This document shows positions 44,991 through 55,044 of a stretch of 64,000 nt of DNA, in pieces. The stretch spans positions 1 through 64,000 of the forward strand of contig NZ_JACJSC010000007.1 of NCBI RefSeq assembly GCF_014697575.1. Reading direction: 5' to 3'. This DNA comes from Planktothrix sp. FACHB-1365. Lineage in GTDB: Bacteria; Cyanobacteriota; Cyanobacteriia; Cyanobacteriales; Microcoleaceae. The notes under the pieces are model-generated. The model was not told the origin of the DNA and did no database searches. It worked only from the letters and a program-made list of their open reading frames with translations. A program made the translations under genes and the position numbers. Numbering within the stretch: the stretch's first letter is position 1; each line of letters starts with the position of its first letter.

Positions 44991-45014
44991 TAACTCCGTA
45001 TTTTTGCGGAGTTA
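44991..45014. terminator. Hairpin after the membrane protein gene
   Basis: TAACTCCG pairs perfectly with CGGAGTTA over an 8-base loop. On the minus strand it is followed by TTTTTC; on the plus strand there is no T-run. It lies between two plus-strand genes. Confidence 0.5.
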
Positions 45015-45098
45015 TACTGTACCTAAATTCAGTAAAAATACAATAGAAATCCAAAAAGAATTACGCCATTATAGAAGAGTCTTCTTTCTTCTGATCCT

Positions 45099-48000
45099 TT
45101 GGTGTTCAATAACATTTTTACAACTTTCCCTGGTAAAAGATACAATGAATTTATACCTCTAACTACATCTCAATGGTCTATGGCCTTAACACTTGCTTGG
45201 TTAGATAATTTAGAAGCTGCCATTATTCCAGATCCCCTACAAGCTGCACTCGATACTCCCTTAGATGAAGTAATCGCATTAATTACCCACTCCAGAGGAA
45301 GTTGTTATCTGCATTCATCAGAACCTAACCCTTTGGAAATGGCAAAACAAGAAGGTCGGGGCAGTTGTGTTATTATTGTAGAGAATAATCAACCCATTGG
45401 CATTGTAACAGAACGAAATATTATTCAATGGATTGCCAAGGAAAAACATACAGAAAAGATTAAAGTCAAGCAGGTGATGAGTCAACCTGTTGTCACCCTT
45501 CAATATGAAGAGACACAGGATATTTTTGCAGCTATCAATCTATTTAAAGAGCATTCGATTCGTCATTTACCCATCGTTGATCAAGGAAATCTGATTGGAT
45601 TAATTACCTATGATACGATTCGGGGATGTTTACAGCCTGAAGATTTATTGCGGTTTAGAACTGTTTCTGAAGTCATGAATCATCAGGTGATTTTGGCAAC
45701 GGCTCAAACGTCTTTATTAAAAATAGCACAACTAATGGCAAATCATCATATTAGTTGTGTGGTAATTGTGACTCAAGATGATCCAAAATATCCCGTAGGA
45801 ATAATTACAGAACGAGATTTAGTTCAATTTCAAAGGTTGGGGTTAGATTTGAATCATACCCTAGCTGTAGCAGCCATGAGTTCTCCTATTTTAACGCTAA
45901 ATCCTGATGATAACTTATCGGTTGCTCATCAAATCATGGAGTTTAATCGTATTGGTCGTTTAATTGTTACGGGAAACCAGGGAGAATTATTAGGATTGAT
46001 CACACGCACTAATATTTTACAGATATTAGAGCCTTTAGAAGTTTATAATGTTATTGAATTATTAGAAACACAAGTTAAACAGTTACAACATGAAAAAATA
46101 GAACTGTTAGAAAGTCAAAATTTAAACCTCCAACAAACAGTACAAGAACAGACGAAAAAACTCTATTATCGAGAACAGGAATTTCAACTCATAGTTGAAA
46201 CGGCTCCTGATATTATTTTTAGAATAGATTTGGATTTAAAATATCTCTATTTTAATCATGCTGTTGAAAAATTGGTAGGAGTTCCGGTTCAATATTTAGT
46301 CGGTAAATACCCGGAAGATATAGGGATTGATCAAGATGTAATTAATATTTGGAAAAACTGTCTTCAACAGGCAATTGAAACGAAACAAGAACAAACAGTT
46401 GATTATCCCTATCCAACGATCGACAGTTCTATTTGGTATCAAACTCGACTGGTTCCAGAATATTCTCCTGATGGTACTTTAATTTCTTTTTTAGGAATTG
46501 CTAGGGATATTACGCTGCAAAAACAGGCAGAAAAAAAACTGTATCAACAACTCGAACTCGAAAAAATATTATACAAAGTAACGATTAATATTCGTCAGTC
46601 TTTATCTTTAAAAGAAATTCTAAACACAACGGTGACAGAAATTAGACAACTCTTAGACTGTGATCGAGTTTTAGTGTATCAATTCGATGCTGAATTTAAT
46701 GGTCAAATTGTTGCAGAATCTGTTACTGTTCAAGGAAATAGTATTCTGGGAATTTATTTAGAAGATACTTGTTTTAAAATGGGCGGTGCTGAACATTATT
46801 TGCAAGGGAAAAAAACTGCTATTAATAATGTTGAAACCGCAGATATTTTACCTTGTTATTACAAGTTACTATCTGATTTTAATGTAAAAGCTAATTTAGT
46901 CGTTCCCATTGTCATTAACGATCCTGTCTCCGATCATCAGTTATGGGGATTATTAATTGCTCATCACTGTACTGCACCCCGTCAGTGGAGTTCTGATGAA
47001 TTAAACTTATTAGATCAACTCGCTGTTTCTATTTCCATAGCGATTCAACAGTCTCAACTTTATCAACAAATTCAATATGAGTTAAAAGAACGCTGTAAAG
47101 CAGAAGATGCTTTAATAAAATTTAATGGTGAATTAGAGCGAAGAGTGCGAGAACGAACAATCGTCTTAAGCCAAACGAATCAACAACTTTTAAATGAAAT
47201 TCAAGAACATCGTCGCACCGAAAAAAAATTACATCGTCAAAATATTAAGGTTGAATTATTTACGGATATTACTCTGAATATTCGTAAATCTTTACAACTC
47301 GAAAAAATATTGCAAACCACTGTAACCGAAATTCGTCATATTTTAGATTGTGATCGCGTTTTAATCTATCGAATTTTCCCGAAAGGAAAACAACAAATTA
47401 TTACAGAATCAGTTATTAATCCAGAATTATCGCTTCTGAATCACATTTTCAATGAAAACATTTTTTCTAATTCTTGTATACAGTTTTATGAACCCAAAAA
47501 AGTCAAAGCGATTGATAATATCGAAGATGCTTATCCTTTAGATAAGCTAGAAACTTTATGTATGAGAGAGTTAATGCAGCAATTACAGGTTAAATCTAAA
47601 TTAATTGTTCCGATTTTCCAAAACGGTATACTTTGGGGCTTAATGGTGGCGCATCAATGTTATCAACTCCATCAGTGGACAGAATTTGAAATTGAGATTA
47701 TGCAGCAAATTTCCGAGCAAGTAGGAATTGCGATCGCCCAAGCTCAATTATTAATGGATTTAAGAGAAAGTCAAGAACAGTTAAAGGATTTATTTGAAAA
47801 TGCCAATGATTTAATTCAACTCATTTCTCCTGAAGATGGACGTTTTATTTATGTAAACCGAGCTTGGAAAGAAACCTTAAAATATAGCGATGAAGAGATT
47901 AAAAAGTTATCCATTTTTGATGTACTTGATCACGATCATAGTGTTATCTGTGATCAAGTGTTTGAACAGTTGAGAACCGGACAGCTAATTAAATATGATT

Positions 48001-50711
48001 GTATTGAAACAAAATATATTAGCAAAACCGGAGAAACTGTAATTTTAGAAGGCAGTGCGAACTGTCGTTTTGAAGATGGGAAACCAATAGTTATTCGAGC
48101 TTTCTTGCGGGATGTTACGGCTAAGAAACAAGCCGAGAACAAACTCAAAACTGTCCTGCAAGAATTAACCTATCATAAAATCGCCCTTGATGAAATGGCT
48201 ATTGTAGCTATAGCAGATCGCAATGGGGTGATTAACTATTTTAATTATAAATTTTCTCAGACTTATCAATATTCATACGAAGAAGCAGTGGGGCAAACCT
48301 TTAGTTTAATTAATTCAGGTTATCATCCTCGGAGCTTCTTTAAACAGCTTTGGTCTACCATTAGTCAAGGAAAAGTATGGCGAGGAGAAATTAGAAATCA
48401 AGCCAAAAATGGAGATTACTCTTGGGTTGATACCACCATTGTTCCGTTTGTAGATGATCAAGGTAAACCCTTCCAATATTTATCGATTATGTTAGATATA
48501 ACCGAACGGAAATTGGCAGAAAAAGCTTTACAAATCAGTGAGGAACGTTGGCAATTAGCTGTTCATGGAAGTAAAGATGGAATTTGGGATTGGAATGTCC
48601 CAACGAATGAAGTTTTCTTTTCCCCTCGGTGGAAAGAAATGCGAGGGTTTGATGAAGATGAAATTAGTCATGACTTAGAAGAATGGATATCTCGAATTCA
48701 TCCCGATGATGCTGAGAAGGTTTGGCAAGGAATTCAGGATCACTTTCAAAGAAAAACGCCATTTTTTATGGCTGAATATCGGGTAAAATGTAAAGATAAT
48801 TCCTATAAATGGATTTTAGATCGGGGTCAAGCACTCTGGGATGAAAACGGTCAAGTGATTCGCATGGCAGGTTCGGAAAGTGATATTAGCGATCGCAAAT
48901 TAGCAGAAGCCAAACTCTTAGAATTAAATCAACTCCAACAAGCCATTTTAGATGGGACAAATTACGCGATTATTTCTACAGATAGGAATGGAATCATTCA
49001 AGTTTGGAACCAAGGATCAGAGAATTTATTGGGTTATCAAGCTGAAGAAATGATTGGTAAAACAACTCCTGCGATGATTCATGATTCTCAAGAAATATTA
49101 GAACGTTCCTATAGTTTATCTTTAGAATTAGGAACTCAACTTGAACCGGGTTTTGAAGTTCTTGTTGCGAAAGCCCGTCTGGGACAGATTGAAGAACGAG
49201 AATGGCTCATGGTTCATAAAAATGGCTCAAAATTTCCGGTTTTACTCTCGGTTTGTTCCTTGCGAGATCCGATGGGAAATATTACTGGATTCCTAGGAAT
49301 TGCTCAAGATTTAACGGAACGAAAACGCAGTGCTGCCGAAATAAAAGTGGCGGAAGAACGGTTTCACTTAGCGATTCAAGCCGCACAAGATGGCTTTTGG
49401 GATTGGGATTTTATCACAAATGAGATTTATTTTTCTCCCCGTTGGAAAGAGATGATTGGCTATAATAATGATGAATTCCCGAATACTCTGTCCTCCTGGG
49501 ACAAAGTTATTTTTGAAGAGGATAGAATTGCTGCCATTAAATTGATTGAAGACTATAACAAAGGTCGAGTAGATCGATTTCAGATCATTCAACGTTTTTA
49601 TCATAAAAATGGTTCCATCGTCTATATTTTATCGAGAGCCATTCATCTAAAAGATGACCAAGGAAATGTGATCCGCATGGTGGGTGCTCATACAGATATT
49701 ACAGAACTTCAGAAAGCACAAGAAGTATTAAAACAACAGTTAGCCGCCATTGAAGCCGCCATTGATGGTATTGGGATTTTAAAAGATGGGCATTATATTT
49801 ATTTGAATAAAGCTCATGTTGAAATGTTTGGGTATAGCCATCCCCAAGAATTACTAGGACAGAATTGGGAAAGTTTGTATAAACCGGAACAAATTCGTTA
49901 TTTTGAACAGCATACTTTCCCGGCTTTATTCCAACAACGCCATTGGCAAGGTCAAACGACAGCTAAACGTAGAGATGGAAGTACCTTTGTTGAAGAAGTT
50001 TCACTAACTTTAACCGATGATGATTTATTAATTTGTGTCTGTCGAGATGTGACTGAACGCTTAAAAGCGGAAGAAAAAATTAAAGCTTCACTGTTAGAAA
50101 AAGAAGTGTTATTACGAGAAATTCATCATCGCGTTAAAAATAATCTCTATGTGATTTCTAATTTATTAGATTTACAAGCGGATACCTTAGAAGAGGAGGA
50201 ACAACGAAATTTATTTGCAGATAGTCAAAATCGGATTCAAACCATGGCATTAATTCACGAACAACTTTATCAATCTGATAATTTATCCCAGGTGAATTTT
50301 GCGAATTATATTCAAAATTTAGTAGAAAAATTAAGTTCTTCTTATCAACCGAAAGACTGTAAAATCAATATTAGTCTGGATTTTGAACCCCTAACTCTAA
50401 ATTTAGAAACGGCGATTCCCTGTGGATTATTAATTAATGAGTTAGTGACAAATGCCTTTAAATATGCTTTCCCTGACTCAACAACTGGAGAAATTGAAAT
50501 TAAACTCAAGGTGGATTCTGAACAAAAAATTTATCTAAAAATAAGTGATAATGGCATCGGTATTCCAGAAGATGTAGATTGGCAAGATAGCCCTTCTTTG
50601 GGATTAAGATTAGTTAATATTTTAGCCGATCAATTAGAGGCAACCCTTGAATTAGATTGTACCCAAGGTACAAGTTTTACGTTGATTTTTCAAGAACAAA
50701 GCTATAATTAA
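45099..50711 (+). CDS. Multi-sensor histidine kinase: CBS, PAS, GAF, HisKA_2
   Basis: Up to 1870 residues; the true start may be ATG 45180 (MALTLAWLDNLEAAI). Order of domains, approximately: two CBS pairs (56-190, 200-325, with MSQPVVTLQYEET and ERDLVQFQRLG), a coiled coil, PAS (375-480), GAF (510-665), coiled coil, GAF (730-890), then six PAS domains (900-1660), and a kinase core in the last 200 residues with the phospho-His in EIHHRVKNNL (His1676), NELVTNAFKYA as N box and DNGIGIPEDV. It has no membrane segment, so it is cytoplasmic. The GAF pair carries CDRVLVYQFDAEF and CDRVLIYRIF, as in bilin or small-molecule-binding phytochrome-like GAFs, but I see no certain chromophore Cys. A single-domain response regulator follows and is probably its partner. 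Confidence 0.92.
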   Translation: MVFNNIFTTFPGKRYNEFIPLTTSQWSMALTLAWLDNLEAAIIPDPLQAALDTPLDEVIALITHSRGSCYLHSSEPNPLEMAKQEGRGSCVIIVENNQPIGIVTERNIIQWIAKEKHTEKIKVKQVMSQPVVTLQYEETQDIFAAINLFKEHSIRHLPIVDQGNLIGLITYDTIRGCLQPEDLLRFRTVSEVMNHQVILATAQTSLLKIAQLMANHHISCVVIVTQDDPKYPVGIITERDLVQFQRLGLDLNHTLAVAAMSSPILTLNPDDNLSVAHQIMEFNRIGRLIVTGNQGELLGLITRTNILQILEPLEVYNVIELLETQVKQLQHEKIELLESQNLNLQQTVQEQTKKLYYREQEFQLIVETAPDIIFRIDLDLKYLYFNHAVEKLVGVPVQYLVGKYPEDIGIDQDVINIWKNCLQQAIETKQEQTVDYPYPTIDSSIWYQTRLVPEYSPDGTLISFLGIARDITLQKQAEKKLYQQLELEKILYKVTINIRQSLSLKEILNTTVTEIRQLLDCDRVLVYQFDAEFNGQIVAESVTVQGNSILGIYLEDTCFKMGGAEHYLQGKKTAINNVETADILPCYYKLLSDFNVKANLVVPIVINDPVSDHQLWGLLIAHHCTAPRQWSSDELNLLDQLAVSISIAIQQSQLYQQIQYELKERCKAEDALIKFNGELERRVRERTIVLSQTNQQLLNEIQEHRRTEKKLHRQNIKVELFTDITLNIRKSLQLEKILQTTVTEIRHILDCDRVLIYRIFPKGKQQIITESVINPELSLLNHIFNENIFSNSCIQFYEPKKVKAIDNIEDAYPLDKLETLCMRELMQQLQVKSKLIVPIFQNGILWGLMVAHQCYQLHQWTEFEIEIMQQISEQVGIAIAQAQLLMDLRESQEQLKDLFENANDLIQLISPEDGRFIYVNRAWKETLKYSDEEIKKLSIFDVLDHDHSVICDQVFEQLRTGQLIKYDCIETKYISKTGETVILEGSANCRFEDGKPIVIRAFLRDVTAKKQAENKLKTVLQELTYHKIALDEMAIVAIADRNGVINYFNYKFSQTYQYSYEEAVGQTFSLINSGYHPRSFFKQLWSTISQGKVWRGEIRNQAKNGDYSWVDTTIVPFVDDQGKPFQYLSIMLDITERKLAEKALQISEERWQLAVHGSKDGIWDWNVPTNEVFFSPRWKEMRGFDEDEISHDLEEWISRIHPDDAEKVWQGIQDHFQRKTPFFMAEYRVKCKDNSYKWILDRGQALWDENGQVIRMAGSESDISDRKLAEAKLLELNQLQQAILDGTNYAIISTDRNGIIQVWNQGSENLLGYQAEEMIGKTTPAMIHDSQEILERSYSLSLELGTQLEPGFEVLVAKARLGQIEEREWLMVHKNGSKFPVLLSVCSLRDPMGNITGFLGIAQDLTERKRSAAEIKVAEERFHLAIQAAQDGFWDWDFITNEIYFSPRWKEMIGYNNDEFPNTLSSWDKVIFEEDRIAAIKLIEDYNKGRVDRFQIIQRFYHKNGSIVYILSRAIHLKDDQGNVIRMVGAHTDITELQKAQEVLKQQLAAIEAAIDGIGILKDGHYIYLNKAHVEMFGYSHPQELLGQNWESLYKPEQIRYFEQHTFPALFQQRHWQGQTTAKRRDGSTFVEEVSLTLTDDDLLICVCRDVTERLKAEEKIKASLLEKEVLLREIHHRVKNNLYVISNLLDLQADTLEEEEQRNLFADSQNRIQTMALIHEQLYQSDNLSQVNFANYIQNLVEKLSSSYQPKDCKINISLDFEPLTLNLETAIPCGLLINELVTNAFKYAFPDSTTGEIEIKLKVDSEQKIYLKISDNGIGIPEDVDWQDSPSLGLRLVNILADQLEATLELDCTQGTSFTLIFQEQSYN

Positions 50712-50764
50712 AAAATAATATTAGCTTAATGTTCAATTAACATTCAGAGGATTTTGATCAACAG

Positions 50765-51136
50765 ATGACAGCCACGATTTTAATTGTTGAAGACGAGTTA
50801 ATTGCCGCCGAAAGTATTGCCCGGAGTTTAAGAAAACAAGGGTATACAGTTATTGCCCGAATTAATTCAGGAGAAAAAGCGTTAGAACAGGTATCAAAAA
50901 ATTGCCCGGATTTAATTTTAATGGATATCCACCTACGAGGAGAATTAGATGGCGTAGAAACCGCAAAACGTATTCGAGAACAACACCAAATTCCCATCGT
51001 TTATATTACTGCTTATTCTGATAACTCCACCATTGAACGCACCAAAGAAACCAATCCTTCGGGCTATTTAATTAAACCCTTTAAACCTCAAGATGTGATT
51101 AATGTTGTTGAACAAGTATTACAATCTAGTTGTTAG
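50765..51136 (+). CDS. Single-domain response regulator
   Basis: 123 residues, REC only: ILIVEDELIAAESIARSL with the acidic pair, phospho Asp54 in LILMDIHLRG, Thr in VYITAYSD and Lys in LIKPFKPQ. No output domain. It begins 53 bases after the giant kinase, which has a HisKA_2-type core, a class that often works with such REC proteins. It may shuttle the phosphate to a third protein. Confidence 0.93.
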   Translation: MTATILIVEDELIAAESIARSLRKQGYTVIARINSGEKALEQVSKNCPDLILMDIHLRGELDGVETAKRIREQHQIPIVYITAYSDNSTIERTKETNPSGYLIKPFKPQDVINVVEQVLQSSC

Positions 51137-51151
51137 ACTAGGAAAATAGTT

Positions 51152-51262
51152 TTACTTTTTCCAGGGAAGTTTGGTGCCCATTTCCGTTAAGGCTGAAAAG
51201 ATTAAGTAGAGGGTTAGTACCGCAATTCCTAACAAAAACAATCCTAAATCTTGATTCATCAT
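51152..51262 (-). CDS. Small single-helix membrane protein, 36 residues
   Basis: A frame too short for usual gene callers: MMNQDLGLFLLGIAVLTLYL, then IFSALTEMGTKLPWKK and TAA. One membrane helix (LGLFLLGIAVLTLYLIF) and a basic end (KLPWKK) resemble the small subunits of photosynthetic or NDH-1 complexes in build. I do not recognise it as PsbX, PetN, PsaM, Psb30 or NdhP. There are two ATG codons in tandem at 51262 and 51259, and GGA is close upstream. Convergent with the response regulator gene. Confidence 0.55.
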   Translation of the reverse strand: MMNQDLGLFLLGIAVLTLYLIFSALTEMGTKLPWKK

Positions 51263-51278
51263 AATCCGTTTTTGTGAT

Positions 51279-51312
51279 GGTGTAGAGACGTTGCATGCAA
51301 CGTTTCTACACC
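51279..51312. repeat. GTAGAGACG-arm palindrome with TTGCATGCAA core
   Basis: TGTAGAGACG and CGTTTCTACA enclose TTGCATGCAA; one mismatch in the stem. Outer GG and CC extend it to 34 bases. A partial second arm (TAACGTTTCTACAC) lies about ten bases downstream at 51320-51335. Same family as 19565 and 42548, different core. Confidence 0.85.
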
Positions 51313-51388
51313 GTATTATGTAACGTTTCTACACGGGGTTTAGGAAACATCTGTAGCAGAGATTTTAAAAGCTAAATCGCTGATTATC

Positions 51389-51416
51389 TGTTCCCTGTTC
51401 CCTGTTCCCTGTTCCC
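51389..51416. repeat. Four TGTTCCC heptamers
   Basis: Four exact copies right before the end of valS, the complement of the GGGAACA unit at 37423. Confidence 0.9.
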
Positions 51417-51418
51417 TA

Positions 51419-54400
51419 TTATGATGAAAATTGACTTAACCGTTCTCGCAGAATTTCCGCTTGTTTTTCGGCTTCTGCTAAATTATTGCGAGTATTTTCA
51501 ACTACTTCCGGTTCCGCACGGTTAACGAAATTCGGGTTATTCAAATTGCGTTGAAACCCTTGAATTTCCTTTTCAACTTTAGCCAATTTTTTCTGCAATT
51601 TGGTTTGAAAAGCGGCTACATCAACCACGCCTGCTAAAGGCATTAACACCTGAACTGTTCCTATAACTCCCGCAATAGTTTGACCTTCATTTCCGGTTAA
51701 CTGTTCTGTAATGGTTAAGGTTTCGACTTTACCTAATTCTTGAATATAGGTTTGCCCTTGTTTCAAGATATCCTGTTCTTTAAGGCTTTCCGTTTGTAGA
51801 ATAGCATTAACTTTCACTTTCGGTTTAATATCCGCTTCTGCTCGTAAATTTCTGACGGTACGAATTGCCCCAATAATTAACTCAAAATCTGCTTCTAATT
51901 TCGGGTCAAGAATGGTAGTAATTTCCGAAGCAGAATCTTGAGAAACGGACGAAAAACTGTTAGGAACTTGTAAGTTTAAATCAACAGGTTTGACAGGTTC
52001 TCCACTGCCAATAAATTCCGTTTTTAACTCTTGTATAATTTTACCCAGTTCTTCTCGTTGAGACGCCTTCAACAAATAACGATACACAAACCAACCGGAA
52101 TATCCCATCCCAATCAATTCAAAAATATTGGGTAGTAACGGGATTTCATTAATAGCATTCAACGCCGCCACAAAACATTTAACTGTTAAAAAGGCAACGA
52201 AAAACAACCCCGTCAAAATTAACGGTTTTTGATATTGTTTAACGAAATCTCCTATCAGGTCAGGTAATTCTAATAAGGTACTCAAAACTTGACCGACAAT
52301 TGAATCAGGATCTTTAACAAATTTGCCTAACCGTTGCACTTCTAAGATATTTTCTTCTACAACAACCGGATAAGCTTGTAACGCTAAACAATCTTCTTCC
52401 CCCGTTTGTGTTAAACTATGCCAAATTTCCTCGGTAATATGGGGCATAAAGGGATGGAGAAGTTTTAAAATCCCTTCTAACACATAAGCTAAAGTTTGTT
52501 GAGCAACGTGACGAGATTCGGTATTTTCTCCTTGTAAACGAAGTTTGACTAATTCAATATACCAATCACAAAAATCTCCCCAAATAAACTCATAAATGCC
52601 TTTTGCTGCTTCACCAATGCCGTAATTTTCCATCTGGTTACGGGTTTGTTTAACGGTTTGGTTAAAGCGAGATAAAATCCATTGATCACTCAGTTCTAAC
52701 TGATTAATATTGGGTTCTCCTAACTGTTTCGGAGATTTCCCGTCTAAGTTCATCATCACAAACCGAGAGGCATTCCACAGTTTATTGGCAAAATTTCGAG
52801 ACGCTTCAACGGAGGCAGATTCGTCAGTTTCTCGATTATATTCTAAACGAATATCTTGCCCTGCGCCAATCACTTCTTTCATTAACGTAAACCGCACAGC
52901 ATCGGTTCCGTATTTATCAATCAGTAATAACGGATCAATCCCGTTTCCGGCAGATTTTGACATTTTCTTACCGTTTTCATCCCGAATTAACCCGTGAATA
53001 TAAACGGTTTTAAAGGGCATTTTTCCGGTAAAATATCCCCCCATCATCGTCATTCGAGCAACCCAGAAAAAGATAATATCAAACCCCGTTGATAAGGTCG
53101 CGGTGGGATAATATTTGCTTAAATCTAAGGTTTGTTCCGGCCATCCTAACGTTGAAAACGGCCATAACCCCGACGAAAACCAAGTATCCAAAACATCAGG
53201 ATCTTGTTCTAAAATTACGGTTTCTCCAAATTTTGCAATTGCTTTTTCTTGGGCTTCCGCTTCAGTTCTCGCCACAATAAACGGTGTTTCATCGGTAATT
53301 TTGCCATCAGTTTCACTAATCGCATACCAAGCGGGAATTTGATGACCCCACCACAATTGTCGAGAAATACACCAATCGTCTAATTTAACTAACCAATCTC
53401 GATAAACCTTCGTCCAACGTTCAGGAATAAAAGCCGGAGAATCATGATCATCTAAACAATTTAAAGCTTTATCCGCCAGAGGTCTAATTTTAACAAACCA
53501 TTGGGTTGATAATAGCGGTTCAACCGGAACTTTACCGCGATCGCTATAGGGAACCGTATGTTTATAATCTTCAACTTTAACTAAAAATCCCAAATCTTTG
53601 AGACGTTGAACCACATTTTTTCGCGCCACAAATCGATCCTGTCCCTGGAATGGCCCTGCATTTTCATTCAGAGATCCATCCTGATTCATAATATTAATCA
53701 TCGGCAGTTTATGGCGATGACCCATTTGAAAATCATTCGGATCATGGGCGGGAGTCACTTTCACACAACCCGTACCAAAACTCGGATCAACAAATTCATC
53801 CGCAATAATCGGAATTTCCCGTTTCATAATCGGTAAAGTTAGGGTTTTTCCGATTAAATCTTTGTAACGAATATCATTCGGATTAACTGCAACCGCCGTA
53901 TCCCCTAACATCGTTTCCGGTCGTGTTGTTGCTACTTCCACATAACCGCTACCATCGCTTAAAGGATAGCGAAAATGCCACAAATTGCCATTAATTTCTT
54001 TATTTTCTACTTCTAAATCCGATACGGCTGATTGACTCGCAGGACACCAATTGACTAAATATTTCCCTCGATAAATTAAGCCATCTTCATATAACTGAAT
54101 AAACGCTTCTAAGACCGCTTTTGATAATCCTTCATCCAGGGTAAATCGTTCCCGCGTCCAATCACAAGAAACCCCCAACCGTCGCAACTGATTAACAATG
54201 GTTCCCCCCGATTTTTCCTTCCATTCCCAAGCTTGTTCTAAAAATTTTTCTCGTCCTAAATCATAGCGGGTTTTGCCTTCAGCTTTGAGTTGTCGTTCTA
54301 AAATTGTTTGGACTGCAATACTGGCATGATCCATCCCCGGCAAATACAAAGCGTTGTCACCCTTCATGCGATGATAGCGAATCAAGGCATCAATCAGGGA

Positions 54401-54589
54401 GTTATTAAAGGCATGACCCATGTGCAGACTTCCCGTCACGTTAGGCGGAGGAATCATAATGCAATAGGGTTCCCCCGGTTGGTTGGGGTCAGCTTTAAAC
54501 ACCTGATGATCTTCCCAATACTGTTGCCATTTGGCTTCGGTACTGAAGGGTTCGTATTTTGTGGCTTGGCTTGGGGTCGTTGCAGTCAT
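51419..54589 (-). CDS. valS: Valyl-tRNA synthetase with internal CAAD membrane domain
   Basis: 1056 residues from ATG 54589 ([15 protein letters not shown]); a TTG 21 bases upstream is in frame. It has the class I motifs [17 protein letters not shown] (HIGH-type) and [12 protein letters not shown] (KMSKS), an editing domain, and a C-terminal coiled coil ([19 protein letters not shown]). Between the anticodon-binding domain and the coiled coil, about residues 756-895, is an extra segment with two membrane helices ([19 protein letters not shown] and [16 protein letters not shown]). This is the CAAD domain, which in cyanobacteria anchors some aminoacyl-tRNA synthetases to thylakoid membranes. 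Its position at 51905-52324 is given by counting codons. Confidence 0.95.
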   Translation of the reverse strand: MTATTPSQATKYEPFSTEAKWQQYWEDHQVFKADPNQPGEPYCIMIPPPNVTGSLHMGHAFNNSLIDALIRYHRMKGDNALYLPGMDHASIAVQTILERQLKAEGKTRYDLGREKFLEQAWEWKEKSGGTIVNQLRRLGVSCDWTRERFTLDEGLSKAVLEAFIQLYEDGLIYRGKYLVNWCPASQSAVSDLEVENKEINGNLWHFRYPLSDGSGYVEVATTRPETMLGDTAVAVNPNDIRYKDLIGKTLTLPIMKREIPIIADEFVDPSFGTGCVKVTPAHDPNDFQMGHRHKLPMINIMNQDGSLNENAGPFQGQDRFVARKNVVQRLKDLGFLVKVEDYKHTVPYSDRGKVPVEPLLSTQWFVKIRPLADKALNCLDDHDSPAFIPERWTKVYRDWLVKLDDWCISRQLWWGHQIPAWYAISETDGKITDETPFIVARTEAEAQEKAIAKFGETVILEQDPDVLDTWFSSGLWPFSTLGWPEQTLDLSKYYPTATLSTGFDIIFFWVARMTMMGGYFTGKMPFKTVYIHGLIRDENGKKMSKSAGNGIDPLLLIDKYGTDAVRFTLMKEVIGAGQDIRLEYNRETDESASVEASRNFANKLWNASRFVMMNLDGKSPKQLGEPNINQLELSDQWILSRFNQTVKQTRNQMENYGIGEAAKGIYEFIWGDFCDWYIELVKLRLQGENTESRHVAQQTLAYVLEGILKLLHPFMPHITEEIWHSLTQTGEEDCLALQAYPVVVEENILEVQRLGKFVKDPDSIVGQVLSTLLELPDLIGDFVKQYQKPLILTGLFFVAFLTVKCFVAALNAINEIPLLPNIFELIGMGYSGWFVYRYLLKASQREELGKIIQELKTEFIGSGEPVKPVDLNLQVPNSFSSVSQDSASEITTILDPKLEADFELIIGAIRTVRNLRAEADIKPKVKVNAILQTESLKEQDILKQGQTYIQELGKVETLTITEQLTGNEGQTIAGVIGTVQVLMPLAGVVDVAAFQTKLQKKLAKVEKEIQGFQRNLNNPNFVNRAEPEVVENTRNNLAEAEKQAEILRERLSQFSS

Positions 54590-54723
54590 GGGTTTCGACA
54601 AGATGGACAATTTTAGACAATCCTTTCTATTTTGCCATATTTCGGCTAGAGGACTGCTCCCTGATGCTAGAAACGCTGCACCGCTTGGGTTTGAGGGATG
54701 TCAAATTTTTTTTGAAAAAGGGG

Positions 54724-54752
54724 TTGACATTCCGAGAAAAAGCGAGTAGATT
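54724..54752 (+). promoter_or_regulatory. Sigma70-type promoter of the 5S rRNA gene
   Basis: A perfect -35 box TTGACA at 54724-54729 and a -10 box TAGATT at 54747-54752 with an ideal 17-base spacer. It lies 77 bases before the mature 5S sequence and points towards it; the other neighbour, valS, runs the other way. Confidence 0.7.
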
Positions 54753-54828
54753 AGTAAATTGTGAGAGGCAAGCAAACAACACACAAACGGCTGCAACTCC
54801 TCAAAATCAGTGAAAGTTTACAAAGCTT

Positions 54829-54946
54829 TCCTGGTGCCTATGGCTCAGTGGAACCACTCCGATCCATCTCGAACTCGGCTGTGAAACGCTGACACGGCGA
54901 AGATACTTGGCGGGTAGCCGCCTGGAAAAATAGCTCGGTGCCAGGT
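54829..54946 (+). rRNA. rrf: 5S ribosomal RNA
   Basis: About 118 bases, beginning TCCTGGTGCCTATGGCTCAG and ending in GGTGCCAGG, so that the two ends pair (CCTGGTGCC is complementary-like to GGTGCCAGG). The inner conserved parts CCATCTCGAACTCGGCTG and CGCCTGGAAAAATAG-like loops are all there. No 16S, 23S or tRNA is next to it; valS lies on one side and a DUF433 gene on the other. The ends are set by eye and may be off by a base or two. Confidence 0.93.
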
Positions 54947-54954
54947 TAATACTC

Positions 54955-54993
54955 AAAAAACCCCTTCCAGTGGTAAATCGGAGGGGGTTTTTT
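54955..54993 (+). terminator. Rho-independent terminator of the 5S rRNA gene
   Basis: AAAAAACCCC-TCC pairs with GGA-GGGGTTTTTT, with a loop of about 12 bases, ending in six T. It follows the 5S end by nine bases. The A-tract on the other side means it can also serve the convergent DUF433 gene. Confidence 0.85.
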
Positions 54994-55044
54994 GTATTCA
55001 CAGATTTTTATTATTTTTTTATACTCGGTTAATATTCAGGTAAG

